Source of the DNA: Pseudomonadota bacterium
GTDB taxonomy: Bacteria; Pseudomonadota; Alphaproteobacteria; Rhizobiales; Beijerinckiaceae
Length of the DNA stretch: 64,000 bases
Direction of reading: 5' to 3'
Assembly (NCBI GenBank): GCA_021781815.1
Contig: JAJXWB010000013.1
Coordinates: forward strand, 1 to 64,000
The notes below the pieces were generated by a model, which was given only the letters and a program-made list of their open reading frames with translations, ran no database searches and had not been told where the DNA came from. A program made the position numbers and the translations under genes. Positions 1-10,557 of this stretch are shown one piece after another. Every line of letters starts with the position of its first letter. Within the stretch, counting starts at the first letter, position 1.

Positions 1-212
1 TCTGACCCCATCATGTGGCGGCCAATGCGCCGACCGCGAAGAGAAGCGAGTAGCCCACGGGAACGAGATCAACCGCCAGCAAGGAAAAAAGTAGGAGCAG
101 CTTGACTTCAGGTACCCCAATCAGAGAGGGTTCTTAATTTCATTTCGCCCCTTGCTTCGGCCTCGGGCGCTCGGTAGCAACCGCGGCGACAAGCTTTGAG
201 CAAGGATTCTGC

Positions 213-2222
213 ATGAACCGCGAACGCCTCGCGATCATGATGCTGGCCAGCGTCGTTGCAGGCGTCGCGCCAGCGCAAGCCGCCGAGGCTATCGCCGGCG
301 GGTCGCCGGCCCTCGCGTGGAACGGCTTCTATTTCGGCGGTCATATCGCCGCAGCCACCGGCGCTTCGCGCTGGCGCACGTTCGATGGCGCGCCGCCGGA
401 CGCCGGTGCGTCCAGCGTCCGCGCGCGCGACGGGCAGTTCGGACCGCTGGTCGGCGGCGTCCAGTTCGGCTTCAACCATATTTTCGCCGACCGATTTCTG
501 GTCGGCGTCGAAACCGACGCATCCTTTCCGGACGACATGCGATCCGGCCAGAACGTCTATTCTGCGTTCGCCGGGATCTACCGGCTCGAAGACAAGGTCG
601 AAGCTTTCGGCACGGCGCGCGCGCGCGTCGGCGTGGCGTCGGACGCCTGGCTCCTCTACGCGACCGGCGGGCTTGCGGTTTCGCGCGAGCGCCTCCAGCG
701 CGCGCAGCAGGTTCTCACGCCGTTCGGCGGCGTCGCCGGTCCAGGCGATATCGATACCTTCTGGCAATGGCGCTATGGCCTCGCCATCGGCGGCGGCGCC
801 GAAGTCCGGCTGTCGCCGGACTGGAGCGCGAAGCTCGAATATCTCTATCTGCAATTTCCGAACGGCGGCGCGTTCTTTCCGCTCGCCGCGCAGGGCTATG
901 CCTCCGATCTTCGCGCGCACATGGTGCGGCTCGGCCTGAATTACAGCTTCGGCGACAAGCCCGAGGATGGGCCGAAGGGGCTTCTCGGCGACATGGCCGA
1001 CTGGAGCATCCACGGCCAGTCCACGTTCGTCGCGCAGAACGCCTTTGCGTTTCCCGCGCTCTATTCCGGCGCGAACAGCCTCAATGACCACACCCAGCTT
1101 CGCGAGACGCTGAGCGCTACAGCCTTCGTCGGCGTGCGGCTGCCGACGGGCACGGAAGTCTACTACAACCCGGAGCCGTTCCAGGGGTTCGGCCTCAGCG
1201 TGACGCACGGTCTGGCGGCTTTTCCGAACAGCGAAGCGCAGAAAGCCGGCTTCGATTATCCGCACTTAAACAGCTCGCGGCTGTTCGTGCGCCACGTCTT
1301 CGGCCTCGGCGGCGAGCAGGAGCAGATCGAGGACGGGCCGAACCAGGTTGCAGGCAAGTACGACGTGTCACGTGTCACGGTGACGGCGGGCAAGATGTCC
1401 GTGACCGACCTGTTCGACGCCAACGCCTATTCGCACGATGGACGAACCGGCTTCATGAACTGGGCGCTGGTCGACGCCGGCGCGTTCGACTACGCCGCCG
1501 ACCAGAAGGGCTACACCTGGGGCGCGGTCGCCGAACTCAACCAGAGGCAATGGGCCGGGCGCGCCGGCTATTTCCTTGTGCCGACAGAGCCGAACGGGAA
1601 CATATACGACACGCGAATCGGACGCCGCGGTCAATATATCGGCGAACTGGAGACGCGCTATGCGCTGTTCGACCAGCCCGGCAGAATCAGGCTGACGGGA
1701 TGGTATACGCGCGCCATCGCCGGCAGCTTCGATGAGACCGTCTATAATCCGGTCTATGGCGGCGACATCACGCAGACGCGCCGTAACCGGCCGGAATGGG
1801 GCTATGTCGCCAATGTCGAGCAGGCCATGACCGACGATCTCGGCCTGTTCGGGCGATGGAGCTGGCGCTCCGGCACAACGGAAATCATCGCCTGGACCGA
1901 CATCGACCGCAGCCTGTCGTTCGGCGGGGTGCTGAAGGGGACCGCCTGGGGCCGGCCACAGGACAAGGTCGGCGTCGCCGCCGTCATCGACGCGCTGAGC
2001 GGCGCTTATCGACAGTTCCTCGCCTTCGGCGGCCTTGGCATCAACGTCGGCGATGGCGCGCTGAACTACCGGCGCGAGGTCGCATTCGAGACTTATTATT
2101 CGATCGCCCTGTCAAAGGCCGCGGCGCTGACCTTCGACTATCAGCGGTTCGTCAATCCCGGCTACAACGCCGACCGTGGCCCCGCCAATATCGGCAGCGT
2201 GCGCCTGCATATGGAGTTTTGA
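213..2222 (+). CDS. Two-domain outer-membrane protein: N-terminal Omp25/31-like beta-barrel followed by OprB-type carbohydrate porin domain
   Basis: 669 aa ORF; signal peptide ending APAQA; 'WNGFYFGGHIAA...LEYLYLQF...VRLGLNYSFGD' barrel, then 'WSIHGQSTFVAQ...' through 'VRLHMEF' C-terminus ending in Phe, typical of OprB porins. Confidence 0.8.
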   Translation: MNRERLAIMMLASVVAGVAPAQAAEAIAGGSPALAWNGFYFGGHIAAATGASRWRTFDGAPPDAGASSVRARDGQFGPLVGGVQFGFNHIFADRFLVGVETDASFPDDMRSGQNVYSAFAGIYRLEDKVEAFGTARARVGVASDAWLLYATGGLAVSRERLQRAQQVLTPFGGVAGPGDIDTFWQWRYGLAIGGGAEVRLSPDWSAKLEYLYLQFPNGGAFFPLAAQGYASDLRAHMVRLGLNYSFGDKPEDGPKGLLGDMADWSIHGQSTFVAQNAFAFPALYSGANSLNDHTQLRETLSATAFVGVRLPTGTEVYYNPEPFQGFGLSVTHGLAAFPNSEAQKAGFDYPHLNSSRLFVRHVFGLGGEQEQIEDGPNQVAGKYDVSRVTVTAGKMSVTDLFDANAYSHDGRTGFMNWALVDAGAFDYAADQKGYTWGAVAELNQRQWAGRAGYFLVPTEPNGNIYDTRIGRRGQYIGELETRYALFDQPGRIRLTGWYTRAIAGSFDETVYNPVYGGDITQTRRNRPEWGYVANVEQAMTDDLGLFGRWSWRSGTTEIIAWTDIDRSLSFGGVLKGTAWGRPQDKVGVAAVIDALSGAYRQFLAFGGLGINVGDGALNYRREVAFETYYSIALSKAAALTFDYQRFVNPGYNADRGPANIGSVRLHMEF

Positions 2223-2267
2223 AGGGTTGGGCGCCTCGCCCGCAACGACGGAAACACAAAAGGAGAA

Positions 2268-2294
2268 CCGCGCGCCAGACCCACTGGCGCGCGG
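2268..2294. terminator. Intergenic hairpin between convergent porin and acs (11-bp perfect stem, 5-nt loop)
   Basis: ccgcgcgccag-accca-ctggcgcgcgg; on the minus strand it is followed by a moderately T-rich tail (ttctccttttgtg). Confidence 0.55.
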
Positions 2295-2323
2295 CTGAAT
2301 GTCGTAGATCGCGCGCGGCCGAT

Positions 2324-4258
2324 CTAGCCGCCGCGATTGGCGATGAGATCCTCGACCACGGTTGGATCGGCGAGCGTCGAAGTGTCGCCGAGCGAGCCGA
2401 ATTCGTTCTCGGCGATCTTGCGCAGGATGCGGCGCATGATCTTGCCGGAACGGGTCTTCGGCAGGCCGGGCGCAAACTGGATCACGTCGGGCGAGGCAAT
2501 CGGACCGATCTCCTTGCGCACGTGCGCCACGAGTTCCTTTCGCAGCGCCTCCGTCGCCTCGACGCCGTCCATCAGCGTGACATAGGCGTAGATACCCTGG
2601 CCCTTGATGTCATGCGGGAAACCGACGACGGCGGCTTCCGAGACCGCGTCATGCGCGACGAGCGCGCTCTCGACCTCGGCGGTGCCCATGCGGTGGCCGG
2701 ACACGTTGATCACGTCGTCGACGCGGCCGGTGATCCAGTAATAGCCGTCCGCGTCGCGGCGGCATCCGTCGCCCGTGAAATACTTGCCGACATAAGCCGA
2801 GAAGTAGGTCTGCACGAAGCGCTCGTGATCGCCGTAGATGGTGCGCATCTGGCCGGGCCACGAATCGGCGATGACGAGATTGCCCTCGCAGGCGCCTTCC
2901 AGCACCGCGCCGGAGGCGTCGACGATCTCCGGCTTGACGCCGAAGAAGGGGCGCGTGGCGGAACCGGGCTTCAGCGCGGTGGCGCCGGGCAGCGGCGTGA
3001 TGAGAATGCCGCCGGTCTCGGTCTGCCACCATGTATCGACGATGGGGCAGCGATGCTCGCCGACGACGCGATGATACCATTCCCACGCCTCGGGATTGAT
3101 CGGTTCGCCGACAGACCCGAGCAGGCGCAGCGACTTGCGGCTCGTCTTCTTCACCGGCTCCTCGCCCGCGCCCATCAGCGAGCGGATCGCGGTCGGCGCG
3201 GTATAGAAGATATTGACCTTGTGCTTGTCGACCACCTCCCAGAAGCGGGAGATCGTCGGATAGTTCGGAATGCCTTCGAACATCAGCGTTGTCGCGCCAT
3301 TGGCCAGCGGGCCGTAGACGATGTAGCTGTGCCCCGTCACCCAGCCGACGTCGGCGGTGCACCAGTAGATGTCGCCGTCGTGGTAGTCGAAGACATACTG
3401 GTGCGTCATCGAGGCGTAGACGAGATAGCCGCCGGTCGTGTGGACCACGCCCTTCGGCGCGCCGGTCGAGCCGGACGTGTAGAGCATGAACAGCGGATCT
3501 TCCGCCTTCATTTCGGTCGGCGGACAATCGGGAGACGCACTGGCGACCTCGTCGCCGTACCACACGTCGCGGCCATCGACCCAGTCGATCTTGCCGCCGG
3601 TGCGCTTGACGACGATCGAGGTTGCAACGCACCCCGCCTTGCGGATCGCCTCGTCGGCGTTCACTTTGAGCGGCACCTTGCGACCGCCGCGCAGACCTTC
3701 GTCCGCCGTGATCAGCACCTTCGACTTGCAGCCCTCGATGCGCGCAGCCAAAGAATCCGGAGAGAAGCCGCCGAACACGATCGAATGCACCGCCCCGATG
3801 CGCGCGCAGGCGAGCATGGCGTAGGCCGCTTCCGGAATCATCGGCAGATAGATGGTGACCGTATCGCCCTTCTGGACGCCGCGACTCTTCAGCACGTTGG
3901 CGAGGCGGCTGACGCGGTCGTGCAACTGCTTGTAGGTGATATGTTCGGATTCGGCCGGGTTGTCGCCTTCCCAGATGATCGCGACCTGGTCGCCGCGGCT
4001 GGCGAGGTGACGGTCGATGCAGTTCATCGACACGTTGGTCGTGCCGTCCTCGAACCACTTGATCGAAATGTTGTGCGGGTCGTAGCTGGTGTTCTTCACC
4101 TTGGTGAAGGGCTTGATCCAGTCGATGCGCTTGCCGTGCTCGGCCCAGAAGCCGTTCGGATCGTCGACCGAGCGCCGGTACATTTCATTGTATTTCGCGT
4201 CGTCGACAAAGGCGCGCGCCTTCCATTCCCCGCTGACGGGATAAATTTTCTCGGACAT
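2324..4258 (-). CDS. acs: Acetyl-CoA synthetase
   Basis: [27 protein letters not shown]...; AMP-binding '[20 protein letters not shown]'; C-terminal '[17 protein letters not shown]'. Confidence 0.96.
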   Translation of the reverse strand: MSEKIYPVSGEWKARAFVDDAKYNEMYRRSVDDPNGFWAEHGKRIDWIKPFTKVKNTSYDPHNISIKWFEDGTTNVSMNCIDRHLASRGDQVAIIWEGDNPAESEHITYKQLHDRVSRLANVLKSRGVQKGDTVTIYLPMIPEAAYAMLACARIGAVHSIVFGGFSPDSLAARIEGCKSKVLITADEGLRGGRKVPLKVNADEAIRKAGCVATSIVVKRTGGKIDWVDGRDVWYGDEVASASPDCPPTEMKAEDPLFMLYTSGSTGAPKGVVHTTGGYLVYASMTHQYVFDYHDGDIYWCTADVGWVTGHSYIVYGPLANGATTLMFEGIPNYPTISRFWEVVDKHKVNIFYTAPTAIRSLMGAGEEPVKKTSRKSLRLLGSVGEPINPEAWEWYHRVVGEHRCPIVDTWWQTETGGILITPLPGATALKPGSATRPFFGVKPEIVDASGAVLEGACEGNLVIADSWPGQMRTIYGDHERFVQTYFSAYVGKYFTGDGCRRDADGYYWITGRVDDVINVSGHRMGTAEVESALVAHDAVSEAAVVGFPHDIKGQGIYAYVTLMDGVEATEALRKELVAHVRKEIGPIASPDVIQFAPGLPKTRSGKIMRRILRKIAENEFGSLGDTSTLADPTVVEDLIANRGG

Positions 4259-4542
4259 GTCGACCTCCCGGGCCAGGCGCGAAACGCGCACGGTCTTGCT
4301 CTTGCATCTGCGCCGATTATGCGCCATTGCCGCAGTGCGAAACAAGGCGGAAGGCGTCGAACTTTGGTCGGTTCGACCTTCGGCTAGGAGCGAGCCGGCA
4401 ATTATCGATCCGCAGGCCGCGATGGCTCCGCTGGAGGCCGAGGCCCGCCAGAAAGTCGAAAAACAGATCTCGCGCGTTCGGACGCCGCGGACGGCGGCCA
4501 GTTTCTACTGGCGGTTGCGTCGGTCCGGCGCGTGGTCGCCGC

Positions 4543-6888
4543 TCAGTCCATCGCCCGCGCCTGCTTCCCGTTCGCCAGCCGCCACACCACTTCCGGCGTG
4601 GCGGGCATGTTGACATGCGTGACGCCACAGGGTTTCAGCGCGTCGACCAGCGCATTCATGACCGCAGGCAGCGCGCCGGCGCAGCCGGCCTCCCCGCAGC
4701 CCTTGGCGCCAAGCGGATTGGTCGTGGCGATCGTCGGCCGATTGCGGATCACGAAGGGCGGCGCCTCGCTCGCACGCGGCAGGGCATAGTCGGTGAACGA
4801 GCCGGTGAGGATCTGGCCATCCCGATCGAAGACGACCCGCTCCATCAGCGCCTGCCCGACGCCCTGCATCACCCCGCCGTGCGCCTGCCCCGCGACAATC
4901 ATCGGATTGACCACCGTGCCGAAATCATTGGTCATCGTATACCGCACGACCGCGACGGTCCCGGTGTCGGGATCGACCTCGACTTCCGCGATATGACAGC
5001 CGTTCGGATAGGCCGAGGGCGACGCCTTGTGCACATGCACGGCGTTCAACGTGACCGGGCAGTCGGTCGGCAGGCCGGTCGCGACGCGCAGGCGCCGCGC
5101 CAGTTCGAGAACTCCGATCTGGCGGTCGGTGCCAGCCACGGAAAACACGCCGCGTGAAAATACGATATCGGAGACCGCCGCCTCCAGCAGATGCGAGGCG
5201 GCGAGTTTGCCGGCCTCGATCACCTTGTCGCCTGCTTCCACGATCGCCGCGCCAGACGCCATGATCGATTTGGATCCGCCTGTCCCGCCGCCAATCGTCA
5301 CGCGATCGCTGTCGCCCTGCACGACCCGGATGCGATCGAACGGAATGCCTAGCTTGTCGACCAGAACCTGCGCGAATGTCGTGGCGTGTCCCTGCCCGAA
5401 ATCGAGCGTGCCCGTCGTGATTGTAACGCCGCCGTCTTCATCGAAATCGATCTTGCCGAGTTCGTTCGTCGGCGGCGCAGTGATTTCAAGATATTGTCCG
5501 ATTCCGCGGCCACGCAATTTGCCGCGCGCCACGCTCTCCGCCTTGCGCTGCGCATAGCCGTTCCAGTCCGCCGCCTCGATCGCCTCGTCGAGCAGGCCGG
5601 TGAAATCTCCGCTGTCATAGATTGTGCCGATGCCGGTGGCGAAGGGGATCTGCTCCGGCCTAATATGGTTGCGGCGGCGCAGGTCGATCGGGTCGATCCC
5701 GCTGATGCGCGCCGCTTCCTCGACCATGCGCTCCATGATGTAATTGCCTTCGGGGCGGCCGGCGCCGCGATAGGCCCCGATCGGCGGCGTGTTGGTCAGC
5801 ATGCAGCGCATGTGCATTTCGATCAGCGGCGTGCGGTAGACGCTCTGCGCGTTGCGATGGATGTTGAGCGCGGCGATCATTGCGCCGAACGGCGTCACAT
5901 AGGCGCCGATATTGCCATAGCCGGACATGCGAAGCGCGAGAAACGTTCCATCCGCGGCCAGAGCAAGCTCCGCATCGATGTCATGGTCGCGGCCCTGATG
6001 ATCGGAAACAAAGGATTCCGTCCGTTGTTCGGACCATTTGACCGGGCGCTTCAGGTCGCGCGCTGCGTGAAGCAGCGCCATGTATTCCGGAAAGACCACG
6101 CCTTTCATGCCGAATGACCCGCCGACCTGGCCGGTGAGCACGCGCATCTTCTCCGGCGGCACGCCCATTGCGGCGGCAAGGTTGTTGCGCATGCCGAACA
6201 CGCCCTGCGATTGAATGTGCGCGGTGAAGCGCTCGCTGGCGGGATCGTATTCGAACAAGGCCGCGCGCGGCTCCATGGCGGCGACGACAACACGATTCGA
6301 CACGAGACGAAGTCTGGCGACATGAGCGGCGCGGGAAAAAGCGTCCGTCACCTTGTCGATGTCGCCAAAATGCGTGTGCAGCGGCAGATTGCCCGGAATA
6401 TCGTCGTAAATCTGTGGCGCTCCCGGCGCCGCCGCCGCGCGCGCGTCCGTGACGGCGGGCAGCGGTTCGATATTCGCCTCAACGGCTTCCGCCGCCTCGC
6501 GCGCGAGAATTTCGCTTTCGGCGACGACCAGCGCAATCGGATCGCCTACAAAGCGGACCTTGTCCTTCGCGAAGGTCGCGGTGGTCGCGCCGAGCATCGG
6601 CGAGCCGTCGATGCTCTTCAACGCAAACGGGCTCCTGGGGGCGACATAGGCGGCGAGATCAGCCGCCGTGTAAATGGCAAGGACGCCGGGCATGCCTTTC
6701 GCGGCCTCGATATTGACGCTGCGCAGGCGCCCATGGGCGTAGCGGCTGCGCACGACGGCGCCGAAAGCCTGGCCGTCGACGGCGATATCGTCGGAATAGC
6801 GGCCCCTGCCCTGGATCAGCGCCGCGTCCTCGCTGCGCCGGACCGGCTTGCCTATGGAGAAATCGGAAATATCTGTCGGTGCGCTCAT
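4543..6888 (-). CDS. Xanthine dehydrogenase family molybdopterin-binding subunit (form II CoxL-like / aldehyde oxidase type)
   Basis: 781 aa; 'GKPVRRSEDAALIQGRGRYSDDI', 'GGSFGMKG', and the 'AYRGAGRPEGNY' active-site motif typical of form II CoxL-like proteins. Confidence 0.88.
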   Translation of the reverse strand: MSAPTDISDFSIGKPVRRSEDAALIQGRGRYSDDIAVDGQAFGAVVRSRYAHGRLRSVNIEAAKGMPGVLAIYTAADLAAYVAPRSPFALKSIDGSPMLGATTATFAKDKVRFVGDPIALVVAESEILAREAAEAVEANIEPLPAVTDARAAAAPGAPQIYDDIPGNLPLHTHFGDIDKVTDAFSRAAHVARLRLVSNRVVVAAMEPRAALFEYDPASERFTAHIQSQGVFGMRNNLAAAMGVPPEKMRVLTGQVGGSFGMKGVVFPEYMALLHAARDLKRPVKWSEQRTESFVSDHQGRDHDIDAELALAADGTFLALRMSGYGNIGAYVTPFGAMIAALNIHRNAQSVYRTPLIEMHMRCMLTNTPPIGAYRGAGRPEGNYIMERMVEEAARISGIDPIDLRRRNHIRPEQIPFATGIGTIYDSGDFTGLLDEAIEAADWNGYAQRKAESVARGKLRGRGIGQYLEITAPPTNELGKIDFDEDGGVTITTGTLDFGQGHATTFAQVLVDKLGIPFDRIRVVQGDSDRVTIGGGTGGSKSIMASGAAIVEAGDKVIEAGKLAASHLLEAAVSDIVFSRGVFSVAGTDRQIGVLELARRLRVATGLPTDCPVTLNAVHVHKASPSAYPNGCHIAEVEVDPDTGTVAVVRYTMTNDFGTVVNPMIVAGQAHGGVMQGVGQALMERVVFDRDGQILTGSFTDYALPRASEAPPFVIRNRPTIATTNPLGAKGCGEAGCAGALPAVMNALVDALKPCGVTHVNMPATPEVVWRLANGKQARAMD

Positions 6889-6952
6889 CGCAAATCCTCT
6901 CGCGGCGCGGTCACGCGCCGGTTGGCTCGATCGTGGATGCGGTCGATCCTGC

Positions 6953-8284
6953 CTACAATGCCTTCAACGTCATGCGGCAGATGTCGAACATCTGATCGAT
7001 CTGGTCCGTCGTCATGACGAAAGGCGGGGCGACGATGCCCGTATCGCCGGTGGTCTTGATGTGCAGGCCGTTGTCGTAAAGGCGCTTCTGCAGAATGTGC
7101 CCTCGCTCGCCGGGGATCTGGGTCGGGGCGAGGTCGAGCCCGCCGGCCATGCCGTAACCGCGAATATCGGTCACGATCGGAATGTCCTTCAGCGAGAACA
7201 TGCCTTCGAGGAAATAGGCGGACATCTGGTTGGCGCGCTCAAACAGGCGCTCCTTCTCGTAGATGTCGATGGTCGCGATCGCCGCCGCGCAGGCGGCAGG
7301 ATGGGCCGACCACGTGTAGCCGTGGAAGAATTCGTTGGCGGCCTTCGGGTTTGGCGATTTTTCGACGATCGCGGCATAGATCGAATTGTCGACAGCGACC
7401 GCCGACATCGGTTGAACGCCGTTGGTGATGGCCTTGGCCATGGTCATCATGTCCGGCGTCACGCCGAAACTCTGCGACGCGAACGCGCGGCCCGTGCGGC
7501 CGAAACCCGTGATGACCTCGTCGAACACCAGCAGCACGCCATGCGCGCTGCAGATTTCGCGCAGGCGCTTGAGATAATTCTTCGGCGGCACGAGGATGCC
7601 GGTCGAACCGGCGATCGGCTCAACGATGCAGGCGGCGATGTTCTCGGCGCCATGCAGGTTGATCAGGCGCAACAGGTCGTCAGCGAGGTCGGCGCCGTGC
7701 TCCGGCTCGCCCTTGACGAACAGGTTCTCCTTCAGATGCGTATGGCGCATGTGAACCGTATTGGGCAGGCCCGGCCCGAAGGTGCGCCTGTTGTTGACAA
7801 GGCCCGACAGCGCCACGCCGCCGAAACCGACGCCGTGATAGGCGCGCTCGCGCGATACGAAGATCGTGCGTCCAGCCTGGCCACGCGCGCGATGATAGGC
7901 CATCGCGATCTTCATCGCGGTATCGACCGCCTCCGATCCGGAACTGGCGAAGAAGATCTTGTCGAGGCCATCGGGCGTCAGCCGCGCGACGCGCTCGGCC
8001 GCCTCAAAGGCTTTCGGGTGACTGCGCTGGAAGCTCGATACGAAATCGAGTTCGAGCAATTGTTTGTAGACGGCCTCGGCGATCTCCCGCCGGCCGTGGC
8101 CGATCGGCGAAGTGAACAGGCCCGAGGCGCCGTCGAGCACGGCGCGGCCATCCGGCGTGTAGTAATGAACGCCCTCGGCGCGCGCGAATATCTTCGGCTC
8201 GGCATGGAAATCGCGGTTGGGTGTGAACGGCAGCCAGTGATGTATGGCGCTGGCTGCGTTGGCGTGCGTCTCGGCGGCGGCCAT
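6953..8284 (-). CDS. Class III PLP-dependent aminotransferase (beta-alanine/omega-amino acid:pyruvate type)
   Basis: 443 aa; 'FASSGSEAVDTAMKIA', 'LLVFDEVITGFGRTG', 'FFHGYTWSAHPAACAAA'. Confidence 0.9.
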   Translation of the reverse strand: MAAAETHANAASAIHHWLPFTPNRDFHAEPKIFARAEGVHYYTPDGRAVLDGASGLFTSPIGHGRREIAEAVYKQLLELDFVSSFQRSHPKAFEAAERVARLTPDGLDKIFFASSGSEAVDTAMKIAMAYHRARGQAGRTIFVSRERAYHGVGFGGVALSGLVNNRRTFGPGLPNTVHMRHTHLKENLFVKGEPEHGADLADDLLRLINLHGAENIAACIVEPIAGSTGILVPPKNYLKRLREICSAHGVLLVFDEVITGFGRTGRAFASQSFGVTPDMMTMAKAITNGVQPMSAVAVDNSIYAAIVEKSPNPKAANEFFHGYTWSAHPAACAAAIATIDIYEKERLFERANQMSAYFLEGMFSLKDIPIVTDIRGYGMAGGLDLAPTQIPGERGHILQKRLYDNGLHIKTTGDTGIVAPPFVMTTDQIDQMFDICRMTLKAL

Positions 8285-8381
8285 CTGGCGCTCCCTGGTC
8301 CGGCAAAGCTATGGTCTGGCGCAACAGTGTGCCATCAGATCGCGGCGACACAACCCCCGCAGCGGGAATGGAATCTCGCAT

Positions 8382-9506
8382 ATGACGTTTATCGTCCTCA
8401 ATGTCGGCTCCTCCAGCTTGAAATTCGCCGTGTTCGAACAGTCCGGCGGAGCAATGCGCGAGATCGCGCGCGGTCAGGCGGCGCGGGCGAGCGCCCTTGA
8501 TCGGCCGGGCGCGCCGAGCGCGGCGGACCGGGCGCTCGTCGCCGGGATCCTCGACGATGTCGAGCGCGCGCATGGCCGGGTCGACGCGGTCGGCCATCGC
8601 GTCGTGCATGGCGGCCGTGCGTTTTTCGCACCCGTCCTGATCGATGATGCGACGCTGGCTGCAATCGAGGCGCTGGCGCCGCTCGCGCCGCTGCACCAGC
8701 CGCACAACACGATGGCGATTCGCGCCGTCGCCACGCTCAGGCCGGGCATGGCGCAGGTCGCCTGCTTCGATACGGCCTTCCACCGGACCCAGCCGGAAAT
8801 CCATCGCCGATTGCCGTTGCCCGAACGCTTTTTCGAGGCGGGCATCGAGCGGTACGGCTTCCACGGCCTGTCCTATTCGTGGCTGGCGCAGCAACTCGCG
8901 CGCCTGCGCGGCGCGCTGCCGAAACGCGTCCTCGCTTTCCACCTCGGCGCGGGCGCCAGCGCCTGCGCGATGCGCGACGGTCTTTCGGTGAATACGTCGA
9001 TGGGATTTTCGACGCTCGACGGGCTGATGATGGGCACGCGACCTGGCACGCTCGATCCCGGCGTGCTGCTGCACCTTCTGGAGCAGCATGTCGATCACGA
9101 TCAACTGGTCGACCTGCTCTACATGCGCTCGGGCCTGCGCGGCGTATCGGGATTGACCGCCGACATGAAGACGTTGCTCTCCTCGCCAGATCCCGCCTCC
9201 CGGCGCGCCGTCGACATGTTCTGCCATCATGCCGCTGCGATGGGGGCGGGACTGACCGCGGCGCTTGGCGGGCTCGACGCGATCGCCTTCACCGGCGGCA
9301 TCGGCGAACACTCTCCGGAGATCCGAGCCCGGATCGGCGCGACTCTCGGCTTTCTCGGCGCAGCCATCGATCCCGGCCGCAACGATTCTCGGGAGGCGCT
9401 GATTTCGCCGGACGGCGCGAAGGTCGAGTGCTGGGTTGTCGCGGCCAACGAAGAGCGCGTGGTCGCCGAGGCTTTGGCTGCGCTTACGAATCGTCCCTCG
9501 ACCTAG
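8382..9506 (+). CDS. ackA: Acetate kinase
   Basis: MTFIVLNVGSSSLKF; 'VGHRVVHGG', 'CFDTAFHRT', 'GFHGLSY', 'FTGGIGEHSPEIR'. Confidence 0.92.
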   Translation: MTFIVLNVGSSSLKFAVFEQSGGAMREIARGQAARASALDRPGAPSAADRALVAGILDDVERAHGRVDAVGHRVVHGGRAFFAPVLIDDATLAAIEALAPLAPLHQPHNTMAIRAVATLRPGMAQVACFDTAFHRTQPEIHRRLPLPERFFEAGIERYGFHGLSYSWLAQQLARLRGALPKRVLAFHLGAGASACAMRDGLSVNTSMGFSTLDGLMMGTRPGTLDPGVLLHLLEQHVDHDQLVDLLYMRSGLRGVSGLTADMKTLLSSPDPASRRAVDMFCHHAAAMGAGLTAALGGLDAIAFTGGIGEHSPEIRARIGATLGFLGAAIDPGRNDSREALISPDGAKVECWVVAANEERVVAEALAALTNRPST

Positions 9507-10359
9507 GCTTCAGCACGTCGGCGAGCCGCATTTGCGCAGAGCCCGGCTTCAGCGGCTTCTGCTGCGAGTCGTGTGGCGCCCAGCCTGTCAGCCACATCAA
9601 CTCGAAGGTTGCGCGCACGCGCCCGTCCAGGTCGCTATAGCGGTCCGCATAGATTTCGGCGGCGCGCATCAATGTCGCCCGGCGCAGCGGTTTTCGCCCG
9701 CGCGCCGCGAGGGAATTCGTCGCTCCCATCGCGCGCAGGTCGCTCATCAGACCGAACATCGAATCGTAGCGCACGACCAGCGGTTCGGAATCGACGACCG
9801 GCAAGGCGAACCCAGCGCGCTGCATGAGGGCGCCGAGCGCGCGCACATCGACGAACGGCGCGACGCGCGGGCTTGCGCCGCCTTCGAGGTCGGCTTCCGC
9901 CGCCGTGAAGCTCGCCCGCAGTTCGCCGAGGCTGCCGCCGCCGATCATGCAGGCGAGCAGCAGGCCGTCCGGGCGCAGCGCGCGCCTGATCTGCACGAGC
10001 GCGCCCGGCAGGTCGTTGACCCATTGGAGCGCGAGCGCCGAGACGACGAGGTCGAACGATTCGGGGCCGACTGGCAGCGCCTCCTCGTCGCCGACGATGA
10101 AATTCGGGCTCTCGCCGAAGGCGCGATGGCCTGCGAGCCGCACCACGCGCCGGCCCCGCCGCGCGATCGCCTGCGCAGCCAGCGGGGAGGGCGCGCCTAT
10201 GTCGAGCGCATCGGGAAAATCCCGCAACACGGACGACAGGCGCGCAGCCAGTTCGTCCGCCGCCGCACGCAACAGAAAATCCTCCGGCCCCTGCGCTTGC
10301 GCGCGCAGCAGGCGCCTCAGACGCAGGGAGCGGTCGAAGATGATCGGCGTTGCTGCCAT
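9484..10359 (-). CDS. Class I SAM-dependent methyltransferase, NDUFAF5/BioC-like
   Basis: 291 aa; 'IFDRSLRLRRLLRAQAQGPEDFLLRAAADELAARL' N-terminus and 'LVVSALALQWVNDLPGALVQIRRALRPDGLLLACMIGGGSL'. Confidence 0.8.
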   Translation of the reverse strand: MAATPIIFDRSLRLRRLLRAQAQGPEDFLLRAAADELAARLSSVLRDFPDALDIGAPSPLAAQAIARRGRRVVRLAGHRAFGESPNFIVGDEEALPVGPESFDLVVSALALQWVNDLPGALVQIRRALRPDGLLLACMIGGGSLGELRASFTAAEADLEGGASPRVAPFVDVRALGALMQRAGFALPVVDSEPLVVRYDSMFGLMSDLRAMGATNSLAARGRKPLRRATLMRAAEIYADRYSDLDGRVRATFELMWLTGWAPHDSQQKPLKPGSAQMRLADVLKPRSRDDS

Positions 10360-10557
10360 GGCCGAGGCTTATCGCGCCGGACGCGCGCGCGGTCAAAGGG
10401 CGCGTCCGGCGGCGCGATCGCTGTGGCGCCTGCGCGACAGTCGCCAAATCTTAAGCCTACCGTTTAACTGAACGTTCAAGATCGCTTAGACAAAGCAGGA
10501 GTGATGGATAAAATTCGGTTCATCGCAATCCTTTCCCGCAAAATGAGGATCAGCCGC

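Noticed and set aside
1796-4387. 863-aa + strand ORF
   Set aside because: Antisense shadow of acs plus an out-of-frame porin tail; composition is the mirror of high GC3 coding DNA and the sense product is unambiguous acetyl-CoA synthetase.
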